Assembly (NCBI GenBank): GCA_041685045.1
Contig: JAWLGP010000022.1
Coordinates: forward strand, 12,293-76,292
Length of the DNA: 64,000 nucleotides
Direction of reading: 5' to 3'
DNA from: Thiohalomonas sp041685045
Lineage (GTDB): Bacteria > Pseudomonadota > Gammaproteobacteria > Thiohalomonadales > Thiohalomonadaceae
In this document: positions 17,187 through 27,200 of the stretch, in pieces
Numbering within the stretch: the first letter of the stretch is position 1
Layout of the letters: each line of letters begins with the position of its first letter
Notes under the pieces: model-generated
Database searches by the model: none
The model's input: the letters and a program-made list of their open reading frames with translations, nothing else
Told to the model about the DNA's origin: nothing
Program-made: the position numbers and the translations under genes

Positions 17187-17320
17187 GATTCAACAGGATT
17201 AACAGGAAAAGGCCTTTCTGCGGGCTGAGAACGAAGACTCCCCTCAAAAGGTCCGGGTGGCTCGTGGTTGTCCTTTCGCATTCGGTCAATCCTGAAAAAT
17301 CCTGTTCATCCTGTGAAATT
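17187..17320. repeat. Dispersed inverted-repeat element (ACAGGAT family), copy B
   Basis: Left arm TTCAACAGGATTAACAGGAA and right arm TCCTGAAAAATCCTGTTCAT enclose about 85 nt. The core AAAAGGCCTTTCTGCGGGC next to the left arm matches copies A (inverted) and C. It lies in the 331-bp gap after cheB; the rest of that gap holds no gene. Confidence 0.75.
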
Positions 17321-17444
17321 GGACAGCCTGACAAATGCCGAGGTAAGGCGGGTCCGTAGTCGTCCCGACAGAGCCACCGCAGCGCCCGAACTACGCTTTC
17401 GAAGAGCGGCCGAAGCGCTGCCACGACAAGGACTTCGGCCGAAT

Positions 17445-17480
17445 TCGCACGAAGTCTTGTGACACCGGTACTTCGTGCGA
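17445..17480. promoter_or_regulatory. Perfect 11-bp inverted repeat upstream of the outer-membrane barrel gene
   Basis: TCGCACGAAGT (17445-17455) and ACTTCGTGCGA (17470-17480) are exact complements, separated by 14 nt, and end 26 nt before the start codon at 17507. This could be an operator for a dimeric regulator or a hairpin in the mRNA leader just before the Shine-Dalgarno GGGAGGA (17494-17500). Confidence 0.6.
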
Positions 17481-17506
17481 CCGGTTCCATTTAGGGAGGA
17501 ATGCAC

Positions 17507-18016
17507 ATGAAGACGAGGACACTCTTGCTCAGTGGGCTTCTGGTCTCATTCGCGGCCAGCCCCGCATTAGGCCAGGATGCATACGTCGGTATCAGTGCCG
17601 GCCAGAGCGACATGGATGCGGCCGGTCTCGACGAGGACACCAGCTGGAAGGTTTACGGCGGCTACCGCTTCAACGAATGGGGCTCCGCTCAGATCGGATG
17701 GGTCGATTTGGGCGAGCTCGATGCCGCCGGTGGCGCCTCGGTGGAAGCCGACGGTTTCGAAATTTCGGCGGTCGGCCGGGTACCGGTGACGCCGAACTTC
17801 GACGTGTTCGGTAAAGTGGGGGCGTTCGCCTGGAGCACCGACGTGAACGGGGGGCTGCCGGTGGCGGATGACGACGATGTCGACGCCATGTACGGGATCG
17901 GTGCCGAATACAAGTTTGCCAACAACCTGGGCGTCAGGCTGGAGTGGGAGCAGTTCGCCGATGTCGGCGGTGCCGACGTCGACATGATATCGGCCGGCGT
18001 CTCCGTCGACTTCTGA
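17507..18016 (+). CDS. Small outer-membrane beta-barrel protein (OmpA/OmpW-like porin family)
   Basis: Protein of 169 residues. The start is set at ATG 17507 because the strong RBS GGGAGGA ends at 17500, abutting the other in-frame ATG at 17501. A signal peptide (MKTRTLLLSGLLVSFAASPA, LG/Q cleavage near residue 22) precedes alternating aromatic/polar beta strands (DAYVGISAGQSDMDA, WKVYGGYRFNEWGSAQIGWV, FEISAVGRVPV, AMYGIGAEYKFANNLGVRLE). The C-terminus MISAGVSVDF ends in Phe, the outer-membrane insertion signal. This is an eight-strand barrel like the OmpA membrane domain or similar small porins. No specific ligand can be inferred. Confidence 0.85.
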   Translation: MKTRTLLLSGLLVSFAASPALGQDAYVGISAGQSDMDAAGLDEDTSWKVYGGYRFNEWGSAQIGWVDLGELDAAGGASVEADGFEISAVGRVPVTPNFDVFGKVGAFAWSTDVNGGLPVADDDDVDAMYGIGAEYKFANNLGVRLEWEQFADVGGADVDMISAGVSVDF

Positions 18017-18119
18017 GTCGCCATTTCTTCCCCGCGGGGCGCGCGGCACCGCGTGTCCTGCGGGCTGCCCTCCCCATCTCCCGTGGGTTACACTGCGCGC
18101 CAGCCTTTGGGAGTGTTCC

Positions 18120-19079
18120 ATGACGACTTACGATGTATTCAACGGCGACGCCGACGGGATCTGCGCGTTGCACCAGTTGCGCCTGGCCGAACCGGTAGAC
18201 GATGCAATCCTGGTGACCGGCGTCAAGCGTGAGATCGATCTGTTGCGGCGGGTGAGTGCAAATGCGGGGGACCGGGTGACCGTGCTCGACGTCTCCCTCG
18301 ACAAGAACCGTGACGATCTGGTACGCCTGCTGAACATCGGGGCATCGGTACTCTACGTCGACCATCACTTTGCCGGAGAGATCCCGGCGTCGGCCAACCT
18401 GCAGACGCTCATCGACACCGCGCCCGACGTCTGCACCAGTCTGCTGGTCGACGCCCATCTGAAGGGTCGCTTTCGCCCCTGGGCGGTCGCCGCCGCCTTT
18501 GGTGACAACCTGCACGATGCGGCGCGCCGCGCCGCCGAACCGCTTGACCTTTCCGCCGACCAGCTCGACCAGCTGAACGAGTTGGGCACCTGCCTCAACT
18601 ACAACGGCTACGGCGCGGCATTGGAGGACCTGTTCTTCCCACCCGATGAACTCTACCGGAAGGTCCGGCCGTATGCGGATCCGTTTGCGTTCATCGCGGA
18701 GGAGCCGGCCTATGCCACCTTGCGCGACGGCTACTTCGCCGACATGGGCCGCGCCGAGGCGCTGCAGCCCGAGACCGCTGGCGAGGGATATGCGGTCTAC
18801 CTGCTCCCGGATACCAAATGGAGCCGCCGGGTCAGCGGCGTTTATGGCAATGCCCTCGCCCGACGCTTCCCCGAGCGGGCCCACGCCCTGTTGTCGGAGA
18901 TGCCGGACGGCAGCTTCCGCGTCAGTGTGCGCGCACCCAAGTCGCGGCCGGAGGGAGCCGACGAACTCTGCCGCGAGTTCCCCACCGGGGGTGGGCGCAA
19001 GGCGGCGGCCGGGATCAATTCGCTGCCGGCCGAACTCTACCAGCCGTTTGTGGAGCGCTTCCGCCAGAGCTATTCCTGA
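18120..19079 (+). CDS. DHH/DHHA1-family phosphoesterase
   Basis: Protein of 319 residues. The N-terminal DHH domain has DVFNGDADGICALHQL (first metal-binding aspartates) and SVLYVDHHFAG (DHH motif, about residue 80). The C-terminal DHHA1-type segment has EFPTGGGRKAAAGINSL (substrate-binding glycine loop). Family members include NrnA-like oligoribonuclease/pAp phosphatases and RecJ-like nucleases; the short length excludes RecJ itself. The true substrate is unknown. It stands alone between the barrel gene and a membrane HD-GYP gene. Confidence 0.85.
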   Translation: MTTYDVFNGDADGICALHQLRLAEPVDDAILVTGVKREIDLLRRVSANAGDRVTVLDVSLDKNRDDLVRLLNIGASVLYVDHHFAGEIPASANLQTLIDTAPDVCTSLLVDAHLKGRFRPWAVAAAFGDNLHDAARRAAEPLDLSADQLDQLNELGTCLNYNGYGAALEDLFFPPDELYRKVRPYADPFAFIAEEPAYATLRDGYFADMGRAEALQPETAGEGYAVYLLPDTKWSRRVSGVYGNALARRFPERAHALLSEMPDGSFRVSVRAPKSRPEGADELCREFPTGGGRKAAAGINSLPAELYQPFVERFRQSYS

Positions 19080-19158
19080 ACCGAATCCCTAACTGTTTCT
19101 ATGGGATTTGCGCGGCACATTACGGTACGATGGGGGCTCACATTGTCGAGCCCCCGAC

Positions 19159-21705
19159 ATGGCCGCCTCGCCGCGTAATCTCACTCGCCGCATCCTGCTG
19201 CCGCTGACCGCGGCGGCGGCCATTTTCGTGCTGGCCTTTCTGGTACTGGTCGACTCGGTGCTCAGCAGTTGGACCGACGAGGGACTGCGGGCACGGGTAA
19301 GAGCGGCCGATGCCTATATCGATACCGAACTGCGTCACCATCACCACGGTCTCGCAGTTCTGTCGGCGGCGCTGGCCCACGACAGGGATCTGCGTGACGC
19401 GCTGGCGCAGGCGGACCACGAGGGGCTGCAACGGATCGCCCACCGCTATCTCGACCAAATCACCGGCACCGAGCTCTCCGAACTCCTGATCCTGGCGCCC
19501 GATCGCACGCTCATGACCTGGGTCGAGGGCATGCCGGCGGACGACGGACGGCCGATGCGCCTGAAGGTGGTCGACCACGCGGAGCAGGCGGGCACCACCG
19601 CCGTCGGTCTCGCCGTCTGCAGCCACGGCCGGCTGCGGCTGTGGAGCGCCCTTCCCGTGTACGACAGGGGTCAACGACTACTCGCGTTCGTGGTGCTGGC
19701 CACCAATATCGACGAGATCCTGCACAGTGCGGACCGGTTCTTCGACCTGCGCCATCTGGTCATCATCGACAAGGGCTACATCGGCGGCATCGGCGCCGAC
19801 GACGTGCAACCCATCGACCCGGATGTCCCCCCGCTCGACAGCACACCGTATCGGCACCTGTACGCGGTCGACAGCTCGCTGCCGGAGGTGCCGCCCGCAC
19901 TGCACGAACTGCTGGTGCAGGATCGGCTGCAGGCCCTCGCACAAGGCGTCCGTATCGGTGGCACCAGCGGCAGTTACTTCAGCGGTACCGTGCCGCTGGA
20001 AGACATCGAGGGCAATCTGATCGGCCGGGTGGTAACGCTCAAGGAGATTTCCGCCGAAGAGGGCCTAATCCGCCAAGTCGCCTTCGCCGTGGGCGGCGTA
20101 GGCCTGCTGTTGGGCGGCGTGCTCTACCTGATGCTCTATCGCACCACCCGCCATACCGAGCGCGAGCTCGACCGCACCCATGCGGAGCTGGAGGACTCCC
20201 ACCGCGTACTGGCCCAGGCCTACCGCGACTGGAAGGATTCCATCGACGCCATCGGCGAACCGATCTTCCTGCACGATGCCGAATACCGCATCCTTCGCGC
20301 CAATCGGGCCTACACCCAATGCGCCGGCATGCCGCTGGAGGCGATCCTGGGGAAGCCGTACTGGCAGGTGTTTCCCCTCGCTGACGGCCCGCTGGCCGGC
20401 TGTGCAACGGCCCGGTCCGAAGGCAAGGCGCAGGCGACCGGCGACGAGCTGCAGCACCGCGGCCGCAGCTACGTCAGCCGCGGCTTCCCGGTGCTGGAAA
20501 ACGGCGACTACCGCTATTCCGTGCACATCCTCGAGGACATTACCGAACGGGTGCAGATGACCGAATCCCTGCGCCGCGAAAACCGGGCACGGCGCATCGT
20601 CTCCGCCAGCAACCAGACCCTGATCCGTGCCGTCGACGAAGAGCTGTTGGCGCAACGCATCTGCGATATCGTGACCGGGATCGGGGAATACCGGATGGCC
20701 TTTGTCGCCGCCCGGGATGTGGGAAACCGACAGCGCATCGTTTTCCGGGCCGCATCGGGAGTGGAATTGGAGCGGCTGCACGAGTTGAACCTTGACTGGC
20801 TCAGCGAGACATCGGTGGCCCGCTGCCTACGCAGCGGCGAACCACAGGTTACGCAGACACTGCGGACGCAGTCGCAGAGCGAAGCCGCTTGGCTGCACGA
20901 GCGCTTCGGGTGTGACAGCGTGCTCGCGCTGCCTTTGACTTACGATCAGGTCACCTCGGGCGCCCTGGTGATCTGCTCGGCGGCCGAGCGGGACTTCAAT
21001 GCCGAGGAGCAGGAGCTGCTTTCGGAACTGGCGGCCGATCTGGCCTTCGGTCTCGTCGCCCTGCGCAGCGACGACGCCCGGCGCTACGCGGAGCACCAGC
21101 GGCTGCAACTACTGGAGAAGCTGGAGTCCACCCTGGAAAACACGGTGCAGGCGATGGCCGCCGCGCTGGAAGCGCGGGACCCCTACACCGCGGGACACCA
21201 GCGCCGGGTGGCGGAGCTTGCCGCGACCATCGCCCGGGACCTGGGCCTGCCCGCCGAAGAGGTGGAGGCGGTCCGCATGGCCGGCATCCTGCACGACATC
21301 GGCAAGATCTACGTGCCGGCCGAGATCCTCAGCAAACCGGGCCAGCTCATCCCCATCGAGTTCGAACTGGTCAAGACGCACGTCGACGTCAGCTACGACA
21401 TTCTCAAGGCCATCGACTTCCCGTGGCCGGTGGCCGAGATCGTGTATCAGCACCACGAACGCCTGGACGGCTCCGGTTACCCCAGGGGCCTGAAAGGTGA
21501 TGAAATCCTGCCCGGGTCCCGTATCCTCGCGGTGGCCGACGTGATCGAGGCGATGGGTACGCACCGGCCGTACCGGCCGGGACTCAGCATCGACGCCGCG
21601 CTGGAAGAGATCGCCGCCAAACGCGGCAGCCACTTCGATGCCGCGGTGGTCGATGTCTGTCTCAAGCTGTTCAGGGAGAAGGGGTATGCCATCGATGCGG
21701 TTTGA
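19159..21705 (+). CDS. Membrane-bound sensor with PAS, GAF and HD-GYP domains
   Basis: Protein of 848 residues (ATG 19159 starts MAASPRNLTRRI). TM1 (about 13-35) and TM2 (about 303-325, FAVGGVGLLLGGVLYLMLY) enclose a periplasmic region of about 265 residues with the character of a Cache-type sensor. Inside the cell follow a PAS domain (about 350-460, DSIDAIGEPIFLHDAEYRIL), a GAF domain (about 480-650) and HD-GYP (about 665-840), with GILHDIGKIYVPAEIL and HHERLDGSGYPRGL. This predicts ligand-controlled c-di-GMP hydrolysis. It is closely similar in its PAS and HD-GYP parts to the response regulator at 6171-9914 (for example HRPYRPGL in both), so the two may be paralogues. Confidence 0.9.
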   Translation: MAASPRNLTRRILLPLTAAAAIFVLAFLVLVDSVLSSWTDEGLRARVRAADAYIDTELRHHHHGLAVLSAALAHDRDLRDALAQADHEGLQRIAHRYLDQITGTELSELLILAPDRTLMTWVEGMPADDGRPMRLKVVDHAEQAGTTAVGLAVCSHGRLRLWSALPVYDRGQRLLAFVVLATNIDEILHSADRFFDLRHLVIIDKGYIGGIGADDVQPIDPDVPPLDSTPYRHLYAVDSSLPEVPPALHELLVQDRLQALAQGVRIGGTSGSYFSGTVPLEDIEGNLIGRVVTLKEISAEEGLIRQVAFAVGGVGLLLGGVLYLMLYRTTRHTERELDRTHAELEDSHRVLAQAYRDWKDSIDAIGEPIFLHDAEYRILRANRAYTQCAGMPLEAILGKPYWQVFPLADGPLAGCATARSEGKAQATGDELQHRGRSYVSRGFPVLENGDYRYSVHILEDITERVQMTESLRRENRARRIVSASNQTLIRAVDEELLAQRICDIVTGIGEYRMAFVAARDVGNRQRIVFRAASGVELERLHELNLDWLSETSVARCLRSGEPQVTQTLRTQSQSEAAWLHERFGCDSVLALPLTYDQVTSGALVICSAAERDFNAEEQELLSELAADLAFGLVALRSDDARRYAEHQRLQLLEKLESTLENTVQAMAAALEARDPYTAGHQRRVAELAATIARDLGLPAEEVEAVRMAGILHDIGKIYVPAEILSKPGQLIPIEFELVKTHVDVSYDILKAIDFPWPVAEIVYQHHERLDGSGYPRGLKGDEILPGSRILAVADVIEAMGTHRPYRPGLSIDAALEEIAAKRGSHFDAAVVDVCLKLFREKGYAIDAV

Positions 21706-21743
21706 GGCTGGGCCGGGGCACAATAGGACAGGATTACAGCCAG

Positions 21744-22372
21744 GTAGGATGGGCAAAGGAGCGAAGCGACGTGCCCATCGATATGACATTGATGGGCACG
21801 CTGCGCTTTGCCCATCCTACGGCCTTACCCCGCGGTGTGGTGACGACTGCATGGATGCAGCTAGGTAGGATGGGCAAAGGAGCGAAGCGACGTGCCCATC
21901 GAATATGGCATTGATGGGCACGCTGCGCTTTGCCCATCCTACGGCCTTACCCCCGCGGTGTGGTGACGACTGCATGGATGCAGCCAGGTAGGATGGGCAA
22001 AGGAGCGAAGCGACGTGCCCATCGAATTATGGCATTGATGGGCACGCTGCGCTTTGCCCATCCTACGGCCTTACCCCGCGGTGTGGTGACGACTGCATGG
22101 ATGCAGCCAGGTAGGATGGGCAAAGGAGCGAAGCGACGTGCCCATCGAATATGACATTGATGGGCACGCTGCACTTTGCCCATCCTACGGCCTTAAACCC
22201 GCAGTTTGGTGACGACTGCGGTTCCCAGGCTCACCACATCCGTCATGATCCTGTCTTCCTGAAAAATCCTGTCAATCCTGTGAACTAGCCAAGTAGGATG
22301 GGCAAAGGAGCGAAGCGACGTGCCCATCGAATATGACATTGTTGGCACGCTGCGCTTTGCCCATCCTACGGC
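21744..22372. repeat. Five tandem palindromic repeats (GTAGGATGGGCAAAGGAGCG family)
   Basis: Units begin at 21744, 21865, 21988, 22111 and 22293. Each is an imperfect palindrome of about 85 nt: GTAGGATGGGCAAAGGAGCG ... CGCTTTGCCCATCCTAC around a short ATAT-containing loop. The first four recur with periods of 121, 123 and 123 nt including a spacer (ACCCCGCGGTGTGGTGACGA). The fifth is displaced by an insertion that contains a solo ACAGGAT arm (22247-22286). No gene lies in this 695-bp gap. The array ends 28 nt before oxyR. Confidence 0.9.
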
Positions 22373-22400
22373 CTGTGAAATAGGACCTCGGCAAACAGCC

Positions 22401-23312
22401 ATGAACCTGCGTGATCTGGAATACCTGGTGGCGTTGGATGAGGAGCGCCACTTCCATCGTGCGGCGGCGCGCTGCTTCGTCAGCCAGCCGACCCTGAGCG
22501 GTCAAATCAAGAAGCTGGAAGAGACGCTGGGTGTGGTGCTGGTCGAGCGCGATGGGCGGCGAGTGCGCATGACCGAACCGGGCCGCGAGATCGCGGTGCA
22601 GGCGCGGCGGGTACTTGCCGAAGCCCGCGCCATCCGCGACCTGGCCGCTACCTTTCGTGACCCGCTGGTGGGTCGGGTGCAAGTAGGGGTGATCCCGACC
22701 ATCGCCCCCTATCTGCTGCCGTTGCTGGTGCCGCGGCTGCACGCCCGCCATCCCGAGCTTCAGCTGTTCCTGCACGAGCAGCAGACCGGCACCCTGCTTA
22801 AACGCCTGCGCAACGGCGAACTGGACCTGCTGCTGCTCGCCTTGCCGGTGCAGACCGACGAATTTGCGGAGCGGGACCTCTACCGCGAACCGTTTCTGCT
22901 GAGCGTCGCGGCCGACCATGCACTGGCCAGGCGCAAACGGGCGACGCTGGAGGATCTGCGCGGCCGGGAGGTGCTGCTGCTGGAGGAGGGTCACTGCCTG
23001 CGTGGACAGGCGCTCGACGTCTGCCTGCTGGCCGGCGCCAGCGAATACGGCGGTTTTCGCGGCACCAGCCTGGAGACCCTGCGGCAGATGGTGGCCGAGG
23101 GGATCGGCGTCACCCTGATGCCGCAACTGGCGGTCAACGACCAGAGTAATGTGCGATACCTCCCGTTCACCGACCCGGCACCCACCCGCCGCGTCGGCCT
23201 GCTCTACCGCCGCGGCAGCTACCGCCAGACCGCCTTCGACGCCATCGGCGAGGTGGTCCGTGAAGTGGCCGCTGAGGCGCTCGGCAAGTCATATGTCACA
23301 GGAATACGGTAG
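22401..23312 (+). CDS. oxyR: OxyR hydrogen-peroxide-sensing LysR regulator
   Basis: LysR-type activator of 303 residues. The N-terminal winged helix (1-60) has RDLEYLVALDEERHFHRAAA and SQPTLSGQIKKLEETLG. The redox segment reads EEGHCLRGQALDVC: Cys199 and Cys208 fall at exactly the E. coli OxyR positions and form the activating disulfide on peroxide exposure. The ATG at 22401 is taken because the upstream frame (from 22320) reads through a repeat. It converges on a peroxiredoxin-glutaredoxin gene whose upstream region carries an OxyR-type site, as expected for its target. Confidence 0.93.
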   Translation: MNLRDLEYLVALDEERHFHRAAARCFVSQPTLSGQIKKLEETLGVVLVERDGRRVRMTEPGREIAVQARRVLAEARAIRDLAATFRDPLVGRVQVGVIPTIAPYLLPLLVPRLHARHPELQLFLHEQQTGTLLKRLRNGELDLLLLALPVQTDEFAERDLYREPFLLSVAADHALARRKRATLEDLRGREVLLLEEGHCLRGQALDVCLLAGASEYGGFRGTSLETLRQMVAEGIGVTLMPQLAVNDQSNVRYLPFTDPAPTRRVGLLYRRGSYRQTAFDAIGEVVREVAAEALGKSYVTGIR

Positions 23313-23320
23313 GCGGTAGG

Positions 23321-23352
23321 TGGAATGTGGGGAATCGTCCCCCCACATTCCA
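23321..23352. terminator. Bidirectional hairpin between oxyR and the peroxiredoxin gene
   Basis: TGGAATGTGGGG (23321-23332) and CCCCACATTCCA (23341-23352) form a perfect 12-bp stem with an 8-nt loop in the 59-bp gap between convergent genes. There is no strong T-run, so it is a terminator by position and stem strength only. Confidence 0.6.
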
Positions 23353-23371
23353 TATGCCATATACCACCTAC

Positions 23372-24100
23372 CTAACCGAGGTACTTCTCCAGATCGTCCG
23401 AACCACCGATGTGGCGGCCGTCGATGAAGATCTGCGGCACCGTGTCCCGCCCGGTCATGGCCCGTACCGAACGCAGGGTGGCGTCCTGGCCCAACACGAC
23501 CTCCTCATAGGCCATGCCCCGCTCCGTCAACATCTGCTTGGCCTTGGCGCAGAACGGGCAACCCGGACGGGTGATGATGCTCACCGGCACCGGCTTCTTC
23601 GCGTTCGGGTTGATGTAGTTGAGCATGGTGTCGGCATCGGAGACCTCGAACGGATCGCCCGGCTTCTCCGGCTCGATGAACATCTTTTCGATGGTGCCGT
23701 CCTTCACCAGCATCGAGTAGCGCCAGGAGCGCTTGCCGAAGCCGAGGTTGGACTTGTCCACCAGCATGCCCATGCCCTCGCTGAACTCGCCGTTGCCGTC
23801 CGGGATCAGGGTGACGTTCTCCGCCTCCTGGTCCTCCTTCCAGGCATTCATGACAAAGGTATCGTTCACCGACAGGCAGATGATGTCGTCCACCCCGTTC
23901 TCGTGAAACACCGGGGCCAGCTCGTTGTAGCGCGGCAGATGGGTCGACGAACAGGTCGGCGTGAACGCCCCCGGCAGCGAGAACACCACCACCGTCTTGC
24001 CCTGGAACAGCTCATCGGTGGTCACGTCCACCCATTCCCCACCCTGACGGGTCTTGAACACCACGCTGGGGACCTTCTGGCCTTCTCGATTGTTCAGCAT
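23372..24100 (-). CDS. Peroxiredoxin-5/glutaredoxin fusion (glutathione-dependent peroxidase)
   Basis: Hybrid protein of 242 residues. The Prx5-like domain (1-165) has peroxidatic Cys50 in PGAFTPTCSSTHLPRY. The C-terminal glutaredoxin domain (about 170-240) has the Cys181-Pro-Phe-Cys184 active site (RPGCPFCAKAK) and TVPQIFIDGRHIGGSDDLEK, the glutathione-binding TVP and GG elements. The glutaredoxin re-reduces the peroxidase within the same chain using glutathione. The start at 24100 has RBS AGGAGAGG. It converges with oxyR and has an OxyR-type operator 72-108 nt upstream, so peroxide induction is expected. Confidence 0.93.
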   Translation of the reverse strand: MLNNREGQKVPSVVFKTRQGGEWVDVTTDELFQGKTVVVFSLPGAFTPTCSSTHLPRYNELAPVFHENGVDDIICLSVNDTFVMNAWKEDQEAENVTLIPDGNGEFSEGMGMLVDKSNLGFGKRSWRYSMLVKDGTIEKMFIEPEKPGDPFEVSDADTMLNYINPNAKKPVPVSIITRPGCPFCAKAKQMLTERGMAYEEVVLGQDATLRSVRAMTGRDTVPQIFIDGRHIGGSDDLEKYLG

Positions 24101-24171
24101 TTTTCCTCTCCTGTTGGCGGCAAACTGTATTTCAGTGAGGGAAGTATGGGTAATCGGCGAGACCAAAGGAA

Positions 24172-24208
24172 ATTGTTTGTTCGTATTAAGTCGATAGCTT
24201 TTGCCTAT
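24172..24208 (-). promoter_or_regulatory. OxyR-type binding site
   Basis: Two 15-nt half-elements 7 nt apart fit the OxyR tetramer consensus ATAGnTnnnAnCTAT-N7-ATAGnTnnnAnCTAT. ATAGCTTTTGCCTAT (24194-24208) is a near-perfect half, and ATTGTTTGTTCGTAT (24172-24186) is a weaker one. The site is upstream of the peroxiredoxin-glutaredoxin gene and also about 72 nt before the SNF2 gene on the other strand. Confidence 0.65.
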
Positions 24209-24279
24209 CAAGCGTACCCTCCGTCTTCCGGGGCTTTTTGCGTTATCCTAGCGCCCCCTTTGGAACCTGATCGATAGCT

Positions 24280-27200
24280 GTGGCCGCCCCGCCCGTCAAA
24301 CCGACCGTCAGCCAAATCAGTGAAGCCTGCGGCCCGAATGCATTCGGGCGCGGGCAGCGCTATTTCCAGCAAGGCCGGGTGCTGTCGCTCCAGTGGAATG
24401 CCAGTCAGCGCGAGCTTTCCGGCCGGGTGGAGGGCAGAGAAGCGGTCCCCTACGAGCAGGTCGTCTATATCGGACGGGGCCGCGACCCGGAGATCGACGG
24501 CGAGTGTGACTGCCCGGTCGGCTACAACTGCAAGCACGTGGCGGCACTGCTCATCGCCTGGTCCAGCCAGGACGAACAGCGGCCCCGCGAAGAGGGCCTC
24601 GAGCGCTGGCGCCAACGGCTGGAGAGCCGCCTCGCCAGCCGTCACACGCCCCCGCCCGAGCCGGTGGTGGGGCGCGACACCCTGCTCTATCTGCTCCAGC
24701 ATCGGCAGGGCCATGAAGGTCCGGAGTTGCGGCTGGAGGTGGTACGCACCCGCTGGCTGAAGGTGGGCGGCTGGGGCAAGCGCTACGGCTACAACCTGAT
24801 CGACGTCGCCTTCAGCTACTATCACCCGCCCGAATGGGTGACCGAAGAGGACCGGCTCATCGCCCGTCTGGTGGTGGGCAGCGGCTATGGGCACGGCTTC
24901 AGTCTCGAAGGCGAGGCGGGCCTGCTGCTGCTTCGGCGCCTGGTCGCCACCGGCCGCTGCTATTTTGATTCTCCCGATCGGTCGCCGCTGCACTTTGCGC
25001 CACCGCGCCCGGCCCACTTTTCCTGGGCCGATACCGATGAGGGGCGCCGCCTGCAGGTCGAGCTGGCCGATACCGTGAACTGGGTGCTGGTCCCGTCGAC
25101 CCCGCCCTGCTACATCGACACCGCCACCGGCGCCTGCGGCGCCATCGAACAGCCGCTGGAGGAGGAGCTGTTCCGATCGCTGTGTGAACTGCCGCCGCTG
25201 CCGTCCAGCAAAACCGCCGAATTCAGTCGTTATCTGCTCCCGCTGCTGCCGGCCGGGGCGGACTTGCCGTTACCGGCCAAGCTCGACCTGCGGCCGTTGG
25301 CCGTGCCGGCGCGGCCGGTGGTGGGGTTACGGGGGCTCAGCTACGGCGAAGGCATCATCCACGTGGCACGGTTGTCGTTCCGCTACCAGGACCTCGAAGT
25401 GGCACCGTTCACCGCCGACGGCCAAAACCGCCTGCTGTTGCAGCACGACGGGATCGAGTGGGATCTCCAGCGCGACCTCGAAGGTGAGGCCCGCGCACTG
25501 CAGCGGCTGGCCGGACACGGCTTTATACCGGTGGTGGTGGACGGCGATACCGCACAGCTTGACTTCATCGTCGAGGCGGACAACCGGGCCGAATCGGCGG
25601 TCCAGTGGCGCGCATTCATGGAACAGCTGCCGGCGCTGGAGGCCGACGGCTGGGAGATCCGCCGCGACGCCGATTTCCGGCTGCGGTTCGACAGCGTGGA
25701 AGCGGTCACCGCCGACATCGCCGCCGACGGCGAGGACTGGTTCGATATCGGCCTGTCGGTCGATTTGGCCGGCCAGCGCATTGAGCTGCTGCCGCTGGTG
25801 ACCCAGTGGCTGCAACACGGCGATACCGCCGAACACAGGCCGCTGCTGTTCGAGGCGGAACCGGGACACTGGGTCGAGCTGCCGAACGAGCTGGTGCGCG
25901 GCATCGCCGACACCCTGGTCGAACTCTACGACGCACCGGGCGGCGGCGAGGGGCGGCTGCGGCTGTCACGCCACCAGGCGGCGCGCCTGGACGAGCTGGA
26001 GCGGCGCACCGGCGGGTTGGCGTGGCAGGGCGGCGAACAGGTTCGCGCCCTCGGTAAGAAGCTGCGCAATTTCGCCGGCATTGTGCCGGTCGCTCCTCCG
26101 ACGGGATTGCGGGCGGAGCTGCGCGCCTATCAGCAGCGCGGCCTCGACTGGCTGCAGTTCCTGCGCGAATACGGCTTCGCCGGGGTGCTGGCCGACGACA
26201 TGGGGCTCGGCAAGACCCTGCAGACGTTGACCCACCTGCTGCTGGAGAAGGAGGCCGGGCGCCTCACGCAGCCGGCACTGGTGGTCGCCCCCACCAGCCT
26301 GCTCGGCAACTGGCGACGCGAGGCCGAACGCTTTGCGCCGGCGTTGCGCGTGCTGGTCCTGCACGGCCCCGCGCGCAAGGAGTGGTTCGAGCGCCTGGGC
26401 GAATTCGACCTGGTGATCACCAACTACCCGCTGCTGCCGCGGGACGAGACCGAGCTGTCGGCGCAGCGCTTTTCCCATCTCATCCTGGACGAGGCGCAGA
26501 CGATCAAAAACCCCCGCGCCAAGGCCGCCGAGGTGGTACGCGGGCTCGCCGTCGACCACCGGCTCTGCCTCACCGGCACCCCGCTGGAGAATCACCTGGG
26601 CGAGCTCTGGGCCCTGTTCGACTTTTTGATGCCGGGCTTCCTCGGCGAGGAGCGCCGCTTCAACCGGCTCTACCGGAATCCGATCGAAAAGGAGGGCGAC
26701 GCTCCCCGCCGGGAGGCGCTGGCCGAACGCATCGCCCCGTTCATGCTGCGCCGCACCAAGCAGGCGGTCGCCGCCGAACTGCCGCCCAAGACGGAAATCC
26801 TGCGCAGCGTCGACCTGGAGCCGGACCAGCGCCGACTTTACGAGACCATCCGCACCGCCATGGCCGAAAAGGTGCGCCAGTTGCTGGCCAGCAAGGGCCT
26901 CAAACGCAGCCACATCGAGGTGCTCGATGCCCTGCTCAAGCTGCGCCAGGTCTGCTGCGACCCGCGCCTGGTGAAGCTGGAGAGCGCCCGCAAGGTACGC
27001 CACTCGGCCAAGCTGGCACTGCTGATGGAGATGCTGCCGGAACTGCTGGAGGAGGGTCGGCGCATCCTGATCTTTTCCCAGTTCAGCACCATGCTCGGGT
27101 TGATCGAACAGGCGCTCACCGCCGCCAACATCCCCCACGTGAAGCTGACCGGCCAGACCCGCAAACGCGATGCGGTGATCGAACGCTTCCAGGGCGGCGA

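Noticed and set aside
21744..22372. CRISPR array
   Set aside because: Units are long palindromes with near-identical spacers and no cas genes nearby, so these are tandem intergenic repeats.
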